Shown here: piece by piece, positions 1 to 8,500 of the stretch
How the letters are laid out: the number at the start of each line of letters is the position of its first letter
Numbering within the stretch: position 1 is the first letter of the stretch
Assembly: GCA_002304945.1 (NCBI GenBank)
Contig: DBPQ01000150.1
Span: 1-11,224 of the forward strand
DNA: 11,224 nt
Origin: Actinomycetales bacterium UBA1416
Lineage (GTDB): Bacteria; Actinomycetota; Actinomycetes; Actinomycetales; Actinomycetaceae
Direction: 5' to 3'
The notes under the pieces: generated by a model
The model's input: the letters and a program-made list of their open reading frames with translations, nothing else
Databases searched by the model: none
Told to the model about the DNA's origin: nothing
Position numbers and translations under genes: made by a program

Positions 1-1
1 C

Positions 2-244
2 GTCCTCATCGGTGGTCCCCAGCCGCGGCGGGCGACCAAGTGGGCGTGGTTCTGGCTCTCCTTCCTCCCCTTGGGCTGGGCGGCGTTCCTGCTCCTGGAG
101 CCGGTCCTGGTGTGGCGCCGTCGAGAGTCGTACCCGCCGGAGCGTAGGTTCACCGGCGGGTGGGCGTGGATCACCGCGGTCGTAGCCCAAACCGTGTTCG
201 CCCAAATGATCGACGGATGGTACGACTCCGTACCCTGGAACTGA
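2..244 (+). CDS. C-terminal part of an integral membrane protein (5' end outside the window)
   Basis: An open frame runs from the window edge to TGA at 242-244 and encodes 80 residues with no start in view, so this is the tail of a longer gene. The translation has a basic, Trp-rich stretch (GGPQPRRATKWAWFW) leading into a hydrophobic helix (LSFLPLGWAAFLLLEPVLVW), an arginine cluster (RRRE), and a second weakly hydrophobic helix (WAWITAVVAQTVFAQMI), ending in YDSVPWN. This alternation of helices and charged loops is typical of a multi-pass membrane protein. I do not recognise the family. It lies outside the repeat-bounded restriction-modification segment and probably belongs to the chromosomal flank. 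Confidence 0.6.
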   Translation, partial: VLIGGPQPRRATKWAWFWLSFLPLGWAAFLLLEPVLVWRRRESYPPERRFTGGWAWITAVVAQTVFAQMIDGWYDSVPWN

Positions 245-379
245 GAAGGAGAACGAGCACGCCGGTACGTGTGACCACCCGAGGACTGAGCTGGGACGGG
301 ACGCGCTGCTGGCCGACATGGTGGCCTCCACGGACGGTACTACTGTCGGGGTGTCGTCGAAAGCCAGGAGGAGAGACGC

Positions 380-646
380 ATGCCATCGACCGTGACCCCG
401 CGTGGGTTGTTCTGGACCGGGGTGTGGTGCGTCCTCGGGGCTGCTGCGGCCACCGTGGCCTCGGCATTCTTCCCATCGACGCTGCCGAGCATCCTGCACG
501 GTGTCGTCCTGCAGGTGTTCTCCTACCTCGTTGTCGTGGTGCGCGACATCGGAGTCTTGGCCATCGTCGGCTCCCTCGTCCTGCAGGCCCTGACATCACA
601 CCGCGCCCTCAACCGTGATGAGACCCAGGCCCGCCGCGAACTGTGA
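380..646 (+). CDS. Small two-helix membrane protein, unknown function
   Basis: This encodes 88 residues. The ATG at 380 is well supported by a perfect AGGAGG at 366-371 with an 8-nt gap. Two hydrophobic segments are visible: about residues 11-31 (FWTGVWCVLGAAAATVASAFF) and about 40-70 (HGVVLQVFSYLVVVVRDIG followed by VLAIVGSLVLQAL), with one charged pair (RD) inside the second. The tail is short and charged (NRDETQARREL). It is a probable cytoplasmic-membrane protein of unrecognised family. The preceding 245-379 contains no gene I can support. The stop codon (644-646) is the first base triplet of the 141-bp direct repeat, so the repeat begins exactly at the end of this gene and the gene itself is intact. 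Confidence 0.65.
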   Translation: MPSTVTPRGLFWTGVWCVLGAAAATVASAFFPSTLPSILHGVVLQVFSYLVVVVRDIGVLAIVGSLVLQALTSHRALNRDETQARREL

Positions 647-784
647 GGAACCCGCTCCCACGGTCCCGGTTCTTCAAAGATGACCGGCGCGTCTCCTCAG
701 TCTTCGCCGCATCTCGACAGACGTTGTCGAGATGCAGCGAACTTTGAAGTCTGCGCGCTGATTTCATCAATGAATCTTCAACCA
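644..784 (+). repeat. Left copy of a 141-bp imperfect direct repeat bounding the RM locus
   Basis: This segment matches 10840-10980 in the same orientation without gaps. Hand comparison finds 21 mismatches in 141 positions, about 85% identity. Weaker similarity continues upstream to about 631. Beyond 784 the two copies diverge. The best conserved parts are the right arm of the hairpin and following bases (725-744, identical for 20 nt) and 760-776 (identical for 17 nt). The latter contains a small dyad, TTCAT-CA-ATGAA. No reading frame is conserved between copies, so this is a non-coding element rather than a gene remnant. Confidence 0.85.
703..741. other. 17-bp hairpin or palindrome inside the left repeat
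   Basis: The left arm at 703-719 pairs with the right arm at 725-741 across a 5-nt loop (GACGT), with one C/A mismatch. The inner 11 bp (GCATCTCGACA and TGTCGAGATGC) are perfect. No T-tract follows, so it does not look like an intrinsic terminator, although it could still stabilise the 3' end of the upstream transcript. A binding or strand-exchange site for a recombinase is another possibility. Confidence 0.75.
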
Positions 785-831
785 TGTGACCGCCACGGCC
801 TCCTCGATGAGGGCTTTGGAGCCGCCGCCCT

Positions 832-883
832 CACTGTATGCATCAGTGATGGCCACAGTGATGACTACACTGAGAGCTCAGTG
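832..883. promoter_or_regulatory. Array of five CACTG/CAGTG half-sites, probable operator of the adjacent regulator gene
   Basis: CACTG occurs at 832-836 and 868-872, and CAGTG at 844-848, 856-860 and 879-883. Successive starts are 12, 12, 12 and 11 bp apart. The first pair forms TCACTG-N7-CAGTGA around a TATGCAT core (837-843). The last pair forms CACTGA-N4-TCAGTG. Regular spacing near one helical turn suggests cooperative binding of a protein to one DNA face. The array ends 36 bp before the probable start of the AlbA_2-domain gene, so autoregulation is the simplest reading. No convincing -10/-35 pair was found. The rest of 785-919 shows no gene. Confidence 0.5.
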
Positions 884-919
884 ATGAGTGAAGTCATCCG
901 AGTGGGTTAGGTGAACGCC

Positions 920-2695
920 GTGGAAACGAGCCAGGGAACACTCGACGAGGTGGTGGCCCGGTTGCGCTCTGCCGCCACCGATCTCACCCATGTCGAGGTC
1001 AAGGCGGCGGCCGGTGGCTTGCCCAAGGATCTCTGGCCAACTGTCAGTGCGTTCAGCAATGGTGGCGGCGGCGTCATCATTCTGGGGCTTGACGAGGCGA
1101 GTGGATTCGCGCCAGCGCCAGGCTTCGACGCCCGGGCCATCCGGGATGCCGTGGCCGACGCCTTTCGCCCGCGTCGTGCCTCAGAAGGGGACGGTGCGAT
1201 CACGCCACGGCCGCTGGGGACGATCGACATCGGCGAGATCGACGGGGCACCGGTCGTCGTCGTCGATGTCGAGGAACTACCCGTCAGCCAAAAGCCGGCA
1301 TTCGTCACCGTTCAGGGTAAGGAGGGCGGCACCTATGAGCGGGTTGGCGACGGCGACCGCCGCATGAGCTCCTACGGCATCTTCCTGCTCTCGTCGGATG
1401 CAACCCAACCAATGATCGACGCCGCTCCAGTGAAGGGCGCGACCACCGCGGATCTCGATGCCGAGCAGATCGAGAGATTCATTGCGAGGCTTCGACGAAG
1501 GCGTCCCAGATCTGTCGCAGATCTCAGCGCTACCGCCGACATCCTGCGCAGACACAATGTGCTCGCCGGGGATGGAGAGACTCCAACCTTGGCTGGGCTG
1601 CTCGCCCTTGGGCGCTACCCGCAACAGTTCCTGCCGCAGGCAATGGTCACGTTCGCCGTGTACCCAGGCCGAACGAAGGAGATGCTGGTTGGGGATACAC
1701 GCATGCTCGACCGGCGAGTTGTTGAGGGCCCCATTCCCGCCATGGTTGAGGACCTCGTCCGCGCGGTGCTTCAGAACCTGCGAACACGGCGAGTCTCGCA
1801 TGGCGTGGGAGCTGCGGATGAGCCGGAGATTCCGGAAACCGCTCTTCGCGAAGCAGTGACCAACGCATTGACTCACCGCGACTACAGTCCGTGGGCCCTC
1901 GGCGATCAGGTTCGCGTCGAGATGTACCCCGATCGTGTTGAGGTGTGGAGTCCCGGTGGGATCTGGGGCGGGAGGCGTGTCATCGACCTGTATGACGGCA
2001 GCTCTCGGTCGCGAAACGGTGTCCTCGCCGCACTCCTGTCGGATGTCCCCCTCCTTGACAGGGACGAAGCCGTCTCGGAGAACGCAGGCTCGGGAATCCC
2101 AGCCATGACCGGAGCTCTCGGACGCGCCGGGCTCCCCGCCCCGAAGTTCCTCACCTCCGTGACCAGCCTGACTGTGGTTCTCGAACGGCATGGACTCCTC
2201 AACCCAGAAACCGAGAAGTGGCTCAAGGCCGTGGGTGCAGCCACGCTGGATGCGGACCTCCAACGGGCGTTGGTGCTGGTGCACCGAGGCTACGAGGTGG
2301 ACGACCAAGTTCTGCGCGCACAGCTCGCGATGGACAGCAACGATGCGCGAACAATCCTCCGCGTGCTCGCCGATCGCGGCTGGCTTCGTTTCCCAAGGCG
2401 CGTGGGGGAACCGTATCGGCCAGGGCCGAGGCTCGATCGACTCGACAGGGAGCTTGCCCAGCTCCCTCTGTTCCCGAAGGAGACAGCAGTTCGCCGAATC
2501 AGTCTCGATGAGCGCGTTCTGGCGTCTTTTGACGGGGACGAGGAGTTGGGGGTGCACGAGATAGCCGAGCGCACCGGGACGTCCGCGAACACGCTCCGTC
2601 CCCGACTGCGCGTTCTCGTTGAGGAGGGGGCACTCATCGCAACAGCGCCGGCACAGAGCAGGAACCGTCGATACAGGATTGGCGATCGGGCCTAG
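920..2695 (+). CDS. AlbA_2 (Schlafen-like) / GHKL ATPase / winged-helix protein, putative regulator of the hsd locus
   Basis: About 591 residues. I place the start at GTG 920 because AGGTGA at 909-914 is a good ribosome site 5 nt ahead. GTG 911 in the same frame would lie inside that site and lacks its own. Numbered from 911, the N-terminal AlbA_2 region shows EVK at 29-31 and SAFSNGGGGVIILG at 46-59. The centre has a GHKL-type N-box, E314-AVT-N318 followed by ALTHRDYS, and a glycine motif N391-AGSG. The C-terminus has two winged-helix-like segments, ending VHEIAERTGTSANTLRPRLR and RYRIG. The family is COG2865-like: predicted regulators, often mislabelled RecG-like helicase, and often found near restriction genes. 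The same-strand gap to hsdM is 85 bp, so cotranscription is possible. A direct defence role (nucleic-acid sensing) cannot be excluded. The function in this locus is inferred. Confidence 0.88.
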   Translation: METSQGTLDEVVARLRSAATDLTHVEVKAAAGGLPKDLWPTVSAFSNGGGGVIILGLDEASGFAPAPGFDARAIRDAVADAFRPRRASEGDGAITPRPLGTIDIGEIDGAPVVVVDVEELPVSQKPAFVTVQGKEGGTYERVGDGDRRMSSYGIFLLSSDATQPMIDAAPVKGATTADLDAEQIERFIARLRRRRPRSVADLSATADILRRHNVLAGDGETPTLAGLLALGRYPQQFLPQAMVTFAVYPGRTKEMLVGDTRMLDRRVVEGPIPAMVEDLVRAVLQNLRTRRVSHGVGAADEPEIPETALREAVTNALTHRDYSPWALGDQVRVEMYPDRVEVWSPGGIWGGRRVIDLYDGSSRSRNGVLAALLSDVPLLDRDEAVSENAGSGIPAMTGALGRAGLPAPKFLTSVTSLTVVLERHGLLNPETEKWLKAVGAATLDADLQRALVLVHRGYEVDDQVLRAQLAMDSNDARTILRVLADRGWLRFPRRVGEPYRPGPRLDRLDRELAQLPLFPKETAVRRISLDERVLASFDGDEELGVHEIAERTGTSANTLRPRLRVLVEEGALIATAPAQSRNRRYRIGDRA

Positions 2696-2780
2696 GTCCG
2701 CGACACAACGCGGGGGGAGAAGACGTGCGCCTCTCCGAATCGTGCGAGTCTGGGAGTTGAACGGGCAGAAGGGAGATCGG

Positions 2781-4391
2781 GTGGCACCGAGGACGAAGAA
2801 GTCGAACGGAACGGCAAGGTCCGTTGAGGCGGCGCTGTGGGATGCCGCGAATCAACTTCGCTCCAACATGGACGCCGCGGAGTACAAGCACGTTGTCCTC
2901 GGGCTGATCTTCCTGAAGTACGTCTCGGACGTGTTCAACAAGCGGGAACGCGAACTCGCGACCCTGGTGGACGATAAGTCCTCGGAATACTTCATGCCCA
3001 CCCCTGAGGCGAAGCGGTCCGTGCTCGCGGACCGAGATGAGTACCTTGCCGCCGGCGTCTTCTGGATCCCCGAAGGGCACCGGTGGGAGGACCTCCGCGC
3101 GGCTGCGAAGCGGCCCGACATCGGCTCCCGCATCGACATGACCATGGACGCGATCGAACGGGAGAACCCGTCCCTGAAGGGCGTGCTGCCGAAGAACTTC
3201 GCCCGCCGGGAACTGACCCCGGTCATGCTGGGCGGTCTGATCGACACCTTCTCCCGGGATGACCTGGCGTCGGAGGAAAACCAGTCCCTCGACGTCCTCG
3301 GCCGCGTCTACGAGTACTTCCTCGGCCAGTTCGCCTCCTCCGAGGGCAAAGGCGGGGGCGAGTTCTACACCCCCCGTACGGTGGTCCAACTGCTGGTGGA
3401 GATGCTGGAACCGTTCAACGGCCGGGTGTACGACCCGGCCTGCGGAAGCGCGGGAATGTTCGTCCAGGCGGACAAGTTCGTCAAAGCGCACGGTGGACGG
3501 CGCAACGACATCTCCGTGTTCGGGCAGGAGATGAACCCCACCACCTGGCGGCTGGCGAAGATGAACCTCGCATTGCGCGGCATCGACGCCAACCTCGGCC
3601 CCCAGTGGGGTGACTCCTTCCACCAGGACCTCCACCCCGACCTGCGCGCCGACTTCGTGCTCGCCAACCCGCCCTTCAACATCTCCACCTGGGGCGGGGA
3701 ACGCCTCCGCGACGACCCACGCTGGAAATACGGCACCCCACCCGCCGGGAACGCGAACTTCGCGTGGATCCAGCACATGCTCCACCACCTCGCCCCCACC
3801 GGCACCATGGCCACCGTGCTGGCCAACGGGTCGCTGTCCTCGCAGCAGTCCGGGGAGGGCGACATCCGCCGCGCCCTGGTGGAGAACGACCTCGTGGAGT
3901 GCATCGTCGCCCTGCCCAGCCAGCTGTTCTACACCACCCAGATCCCGGTGTGCCTGTGGTTCCTCACCAAGGACAAGTCCTCGCGCACCGTGCGCTCCGA
4001 GCGCCCGCAACGCGACCGCCACCGCGAGGTGCTGTTCATCGACGCCCGCGGACTCGGCCACATGGCGTCCCGGACCACCAAGGAGTTCACCGACGACGAC
4101 GTCGCCCAGGTCGCGTCCACCTACCACCGCTGGCGCGGCGAACCCAACGGGACCCCGTACGAGGACATCCCCGGATTCTGCGCCTCCGTCACCCTCGACC
4201 AGATCGCCGACCACAACCACGTCCTCACCCCCGGCCGATACGTCGGCGCCGCCGACGTCGAGGACGACGGCGAACCCCTCGACCAGAAGATCACCCGCCT
4301 CACTGAAGAGATCACGTATGGGTTCTCCCAACGCGCGGTGCTTCAGGAGCGTGTGCTGTCGGCGCTCGGCTCCCTTGGGGCCAAAAGATGA
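2781..4391 (+). CDS. hsdM: Type I restriction-modification system DNA-methyltransferase subunit HsdM
   Basis: This is the SAM-dependent N6-adenine methyltransferase subunit. With HsdS it forms the modification enzyme, and with HsdR added the full restriction complex. GTG 2781 is chosen because AAGGGAG at 2769-2775 precedes it and the protein then starts APRTKKSNG, just ahead of the HsdM_N domain (about residues 12-150, with LRSNMDAAEYKHVVLGLIFL). An in-frame extension to 2619 would overlap the upstream gene and is Arg-rich, unlike the family. The 536-aa length is normal. The methylase domain shows GEFYTPR, SAM motif I DPACGSAGM (from residue 218) and catalytic motif IV NPPF (296-299). The stop overlaps the hsdS start in ATGA, indicating translational coupling. 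Codon third positions are nearly all G/C in the middle of the gene but relaxed at both ends. Confidence 0.97.
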   Translation: MAPRTKKSNGTARSVEAALWDAANQLRSNMDAAEYKHVVLGLIFLKYVSDVFNKRERELATLVDDKSSEYFMPTPEAKRSVLADRDEYLAAGVFWIPEGHRWEDLRAAAKRPDIGSRIDMTMDAIERENPSLKGVLPKNFARRELTPVMLGGLIDTFSRDDLASEENQSLDVLGRVYEYFLGQFASSEGKGGGEFYTPRTVVQLLVEMLEPFNGRVYDPACGSAGMFVQADKFVKAHGGRRNDISVFGQEMNPTTWRLAKMNLALRGIDANLGPQWGDSFHQDLHPDLRADFVLANPPFNISTWGGERLRDDPRWKYGTPPAGNANFAWIQHMLHHLAPTGTMATVLANGSLSSQQSGEGDIRRALVENDLVECIVALPSQLFYTTQIPVCLWFLTKDKSSRTVRSERPQRDRHREVLFIDARGLGHMASRTTKEFTDDDVAQVASTYHRWRGEPNGTPYEDIPGFCASVTLDQIADHNHVLTPGRYVGAADVEDDGEPLDQKITRLTEEITYGFSQRAVLQERVLSALGSLGAKR

Positions 4392-5563
4392 CCGGTGCGA
4401 GGACTTCCACCGACCTGGCGAGCACAGTTGATCTACTTACCGGGTTCCCTTTCAAGAGTTCGAGCTACTGCGGCCCCGACGAAGGAGTGCGCCTTGTCCG
4501 CGGAGACAATGTCATGCAACGCGGCATCAGATGGGATGGGGCGAAGCACTGGCCGTCTTCGCTGACCGGTGAATTCGGCAAGTACCGACTGATGTCCGGT
4601 GACGTGGTGCTCGCGATGGATCGTCCGTGGATTGAAGCCGGACTCAAGGTCGCAGAGATTCGAGCGGGCGACGCGCCGTCACTCCTCGTGCAGCGGGTGG
4701 CCCGCCTTCGTACGAGAGACCCCGGTCTCCGTCAGGACTACCTCAAGTGGCTTCTCTACACCCCTGCCTTCACCCAGCACGTTCTCTCGGTTCAGACTGG
4801 CACCGCAGTCCCCCACATCAGCGGCGGCCAGATCCTCTCATTCAAGTTCGAACTGCCTGACCTTGACGAGCAGAGGCGGATCGCGGGCGTGTTGGGCGCG
4901 TTCGACGACCTCATCGACACCAACACGCTGCTCGCTTCCCGCGCGCAGTCGCTGGCCGTGGCGCTGCTGGAGGGAGCTGAAGAGGTGACTGCGCTTTCGG
5001 AAGTGGCAGTACCGGTTAAAGCGACTCTCTTCCGACCTGTCGGCACGGTGGAGCACTATTCACTGCCCGCGTTCGACGCCGGCGGTCGGCCGGAAACCGT
5101 GGATGGGGGTGAGATCAAGAGCGGGAAGCAGCGATTGGTCGCTCCGTCGGTTCTGGTCTCGCGCCTCAATCCGCAGACACCGCGTGTTTGGATGTCGTAC
5201 CCGGCAGGAGAGGCCGCAGCGTCAACGGAGTTCGTGGTCTTGGCGGGCAAGGACGATGTCGCCGTGGAGGAGATCTGGGCGGCCTGTTCATCGCAGACGT
5301 TCGCAAGCGAGATGCGCTCTCGTGTGACCGGCACGACCGGAAGCCATCAGCGAGTGGACAAGGCTGCCATCCCCACCATCGAGGTCCCAGACCCTCGCAG
5401 CCTCGGCACACCCCATCGACGGGCGGTGGTGTCATTGGTTCAAGAGGCCGACGGGTCGTTGGCACAGGCCGCAGAGCTCGCCAAGATCCGTGACGAGCTC
5501 CTTCCACTGCTGATGTCGGGGCGTATCACGGTGGATGAGGCGTGGGAGGCGGTTCCGGGATGA
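4388..5563 (+). CDS. hsdS: Type I restriction-modification system specificity subunit HsdS
   Basis: This is the DNA-recognition subunit of the type I complex, setting the bipartite target for both methylation and restriction. At 391 residues it is of usual size. The first target-recognition domain spans about residues 1-150 and ends in the typical TGTAVPHISGGQILSF. A conserved helical spacer follows (LPDLDEQRRIAGVLGAFDD and the next 20 residues, about 156-195). The second recognition domain runs about 200-345 (ending TGTTGSHQRVDKAAIP), then a second helical region (about 348-383, IRDELLPLLMSGRITVDEA). The ATG at 4388 overlaps the hsdM stop, and the TGA at 5561 overlaps the hsdR start. Codon use is visibly less G/C-biased than in the hsdM and hsdR cores, as expected for a gene whose alleles are exchanged between lineages. 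The target sequence cannot be read from the protein. Confidence 0.95.
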   Translation: MTGARTSTDLASTVDLLTGFPFKSSSYCGPDEGVRLVRGDNVMQRGIRWDGAKHWPSSLTGEFGKYRLMSGDVVLAMDRPWIEAGLKVAEIRAGDAPSLLVQRVARLRTRDPGLRQDYLKWLLYTPAFTQHVLSVQTGTAVPHISGGQILSFKFELPDLDEQRRIAGVLGAFDDLIDTNTLLASRAQSLAVALLEGAEEVTALSEVAVPVKATLFRPVGTVEHYSLPAFDAGGRPETVDGGEIKSGKQRLVAPSVLVSRLNPQTPRVWMSYPAGEAAASTEFVVLAGKDDVAVEEIWAACSSQTFASEMRSRVTGTTGSHQRVDKAAIPTIEVPDPRSLGTPHRRAVVSLVQEADGSLAQAAELAKIRDELLPLLMSGRITVDEAWEAVPG

Positions 5564-8500
5564 CGTGGTTCAGTGAGGCCCAACTGGAGGAGTACGTACT
5601 CTCTCTCCTTGCAGAGGCGGGGTGGGTGGCCGTTCACGGTGTCACGATCGCGCCGGGCGAGCCCGCAGCCGAACGTTCCGACTACCGCGAGGTGATCCTT
5701 GAACGCCGCCTGCTGGACGCGGTGCGGGCCCTGAACCCGCACCTGCCAGAGCATGCGGTGCGGGACGTGGTGGACACGGTCCGCCGCCCGGAGTCGCAGG
5801 TCGCGGCGTCGGAGAACTGGCGCTTCTACCAGTTGCTCACCCAGGGGGTCCCCGTCGAGTACCGCGAGGCCACGGGTCGGGTGAAGGCTGTCCGCGCCGC
5901 CCTGGTGGACTGGGCCAACCCATCCGCGAACGACCTCGTCGCTGTCAACCAGTTCACGATCCACGGGCCGAAGCGGGACCGCCGCCCCGACATCGTCCTC
6001 TTCGTCAACGGACTACCGCTCGGGTTGATCGAACTGAAAGCGACCGGGTCGGTGAACGCGTCGCTGAAGTCGGCGTTCCACCAGGTGCAGACGTACCGGG
6101 CGCAGATCCCGGACCTCTTCACCTACACCCAGGTCGTCGTCCTCTCGGACGGCATCTCAGCGAAGGCGGCCCCATTCTCCGGGGCATGGGAGCACTACGC
6201 CCCGTGGAAGACCATCGACGGGACCCTCGAACCGACTGGTGCCATCCCCCAGATCGAAGTCCTCACCAAGGGTCTCCTGACACCGGCCGTGTTCCTCGAC
6301 TGGGTGCGGTCCTACGTTGCCGTGTACGGCGATGGGGAGGACACGGTCCGGAAGCAGGCGAAGTACCACCAATATTGGGCGGTCCGGAAGGCCGTGCAGC
6401 GCACCGTGGACGCCGTCGCCGGGGACGGCCGAGTCGGGGTGGTGTGGCACACCCAAGGGTCGGGGAAGTCGTTGGAGATGGCGTACTACGCCGGCCAGGT
6501 GATGCGCCACCCCGACATGGGCAACCCCACCGTCATCGTCCTGACCGACCGGAACCAGCTCGATGACCAGTTGCACGACGAGACGTTCGCCGCCTCCAAA
6601 CCTGGCGCACCGCTCCCGGAACCGCCGGTGCAGGCGGACTCCCGCGACGCCCTGAAAGCCCTGCTGGCGGGCCGGCAGTCCGGCGGGATCATCTTCTCCA
6701 CCATCCAGAAGTTCGGCCTCTCCCGCGACGACCGCGATGCCGGCAAATCCTTCCCGGTGCTGTCCACCAGGTCGAACATCGTGGTGATGGTCGACGAGGC
6801 GCACCGCACCAACTACGGCTTCATCAGCGGGTTCGCCCGCAACCTGCGTGACGCCCTCCCGAACGCGTCCTTTGTCGCGTTCACCGGCACCCCGATCGAG
6901 GAGAAGGACCGGTCCACCACGTCCGTGTTCGGCACGTACATTGACGTGTACGACATGACCCAGTCCGTCGCGGACGGCGCCACCGTCAAGGTGTTCTACG
7001 AGGCCCGCCTCGCCAAGGTCGAACTCCCCGATGAGGCGCACCGCATCATCGACACCGAGTTCGTCGAGGCCACCGAGGGCTCCGAGGAAGAGGTTGTCGA
7101 ACGGTTGAAGACCCGGTGGGCGCGGGTGGAGGCCATCGTCGGGTCCGACCAGCGCATCGCCGTCCTCGCCCAAGACATCGTCACCCATTGGGAAGCCCGC
7201 CGCGACCTCCTCAAAGGGAAGGGCATGATCGTGGCGATGTCCCGCCGCATCGCCGTCAAGTTGTACGACGCGATCGTCGCGCTCCGTCCGGAGTGGCACA
7301 CCGAGGACGACGCCACCGGGCGGATCAAGGTGGTGATCACCGGGTCCGCCACCGATGACGCCCCGCTGCAGCGCCACCTGCGGTCCAAGGCCGAGTTCAC
7401 CGCGCTGAAGGCACGGGCCTCCGACCCCGCTGACGAGCTGGAGTTGGTGATCGTGCGGGACATGTGGCTCACCGGGTTCGACTCCCCGGCGATGCACACC
7501 ATGTACGTGGACAAGCCCATGAAGGGTGCCGCGTTGATGCAGGCGATCACCCGCGTCAACCGGGTGTTCCGGGACAAGCCGGCCGGCCTGGTGGTGGACT
7601 ACATCGGCATCGCGGAGGACCTGAAGACCGCGCTGGCGGACTACACCCAACGCGACCGGGACGACGCGAAGGTCGGACAGGACGTGGAGAAGGTCGCGAT
7701 CCCGGAGATGCTCGCCGAGCACTCCATCGTGGCCGGCATCATCGCCGCCGTTGGCTGGCGGGCGATCCTGGCGACGGCGGCGCCCGGGGCGCAGTTGCAC
7801 GCCATCGCCGCCGTCGTGGACCACCTCCTCGCCGCCGAACGCGACGCCGACGACGCGGCGGGGGCGCCGTCGTCGTCGGAGGACCTGGCCGCGGCGGAGA
7901 ATCCGGGGGAGGCGCAGACCCGCCCGGTGGCCGACTCCCACGACCAGAGCCCGAAGCAGCGGTTCATGGCGCACACCCGGCGGTTACGGTCGTTCTTCGT
8001 GATGGTGCCGACCTCGCCGGAGGCGCAGGCGATCCGGGACGACATGGCGTTCTTCGACGCGGTCCGCGCCCAGATCGCCAAGATCGACTCCACCACCCGT
8101 GGCCCGGGCGGGGACGGCGCCGAGATGGACACCGCGATCCAGCAGATCATCTCCGAACACATCGCCGGCGGTGAGGTCATCGACATCTACGCCGAGACCG
8201 GGCTCGCGAACCCCGACCTGTCCCTCATCGACGACGACTTCATCGAGTCCTTCCGGCTCGCGGCCAACAAGAACGTGCGCTTCGAGATGCTCAAGCGCCT
8301 CCTGCAGAACGAGGTCCGCAAGGTGGGGCAGCGGAACGTCGTCACCGGGAAGCTGTTCTCCGAGATGCTCGACGCCTCCCTGAACCGGTACCACAACCGG
8401 GCACTGGACACCGCCGAGGTGGTCGCCGAGATGGTGGACCTGGCCAGGAAGATGAAGGCCGACGCCGACCGGGGCAAGGATCTCGGCCTCACCGACGACG

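Noticed and set aside
320..399. Short frame from ATG 320 (MVASTDGTTVGVSSKARRR) before the small membrane protein
   Set aside because: No ribosome site, very short, and overlaps the well-supported ATG 380 gene.
160..618. Plus-strand frame of 152 codons overlapping both 5' membrane-protein genes
   Set aside because: Arg/Pro-rich and out of frame with two hydrophobic proteins, one of which has a perfect ribosome site.
644..784. Insertion-sequence terminal repeats
   Set aside because: The two copies are in direct orientation, 141 bp long and divergent, and no transposase is present.
1277..2557. Minus-strand open frame of 426 codons within the first AlbA_2 gene
   Set aside because: No family features, and it is antisense to a well-supported domain protein.
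2698..2713. Small CCGCG-N6-CGCGG hairpin after the first regulator gene as a terminator
   Set aside because: Only 5 bp, no T-tract, and followed shortly by hsdM on the same strand. Too weak to call.
2619..2780. 54-residue N-terminal extension of HsdM
   Set aside because: Arg-rich, overlaps the upstream gene, and GTG 2781 has a ribosome site and the expected N-terminus.
2634..4331. Very long minus-strand open frame (565 codons) antisense to hsdM
   Set aside because: A shadow of G/C-ending codons in hsdM. Its translation is Gly/Val/Glu/His-rich with no domain, while the plus frame has clear HsdM motifs.
6157..7974. Long minus-strand open frame (605 codons) antisense to hsdR
   Set aside because: Same codon-bias shadow effect. 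It is low-complexity, and the helicase motifs on the plus strand explain the region.
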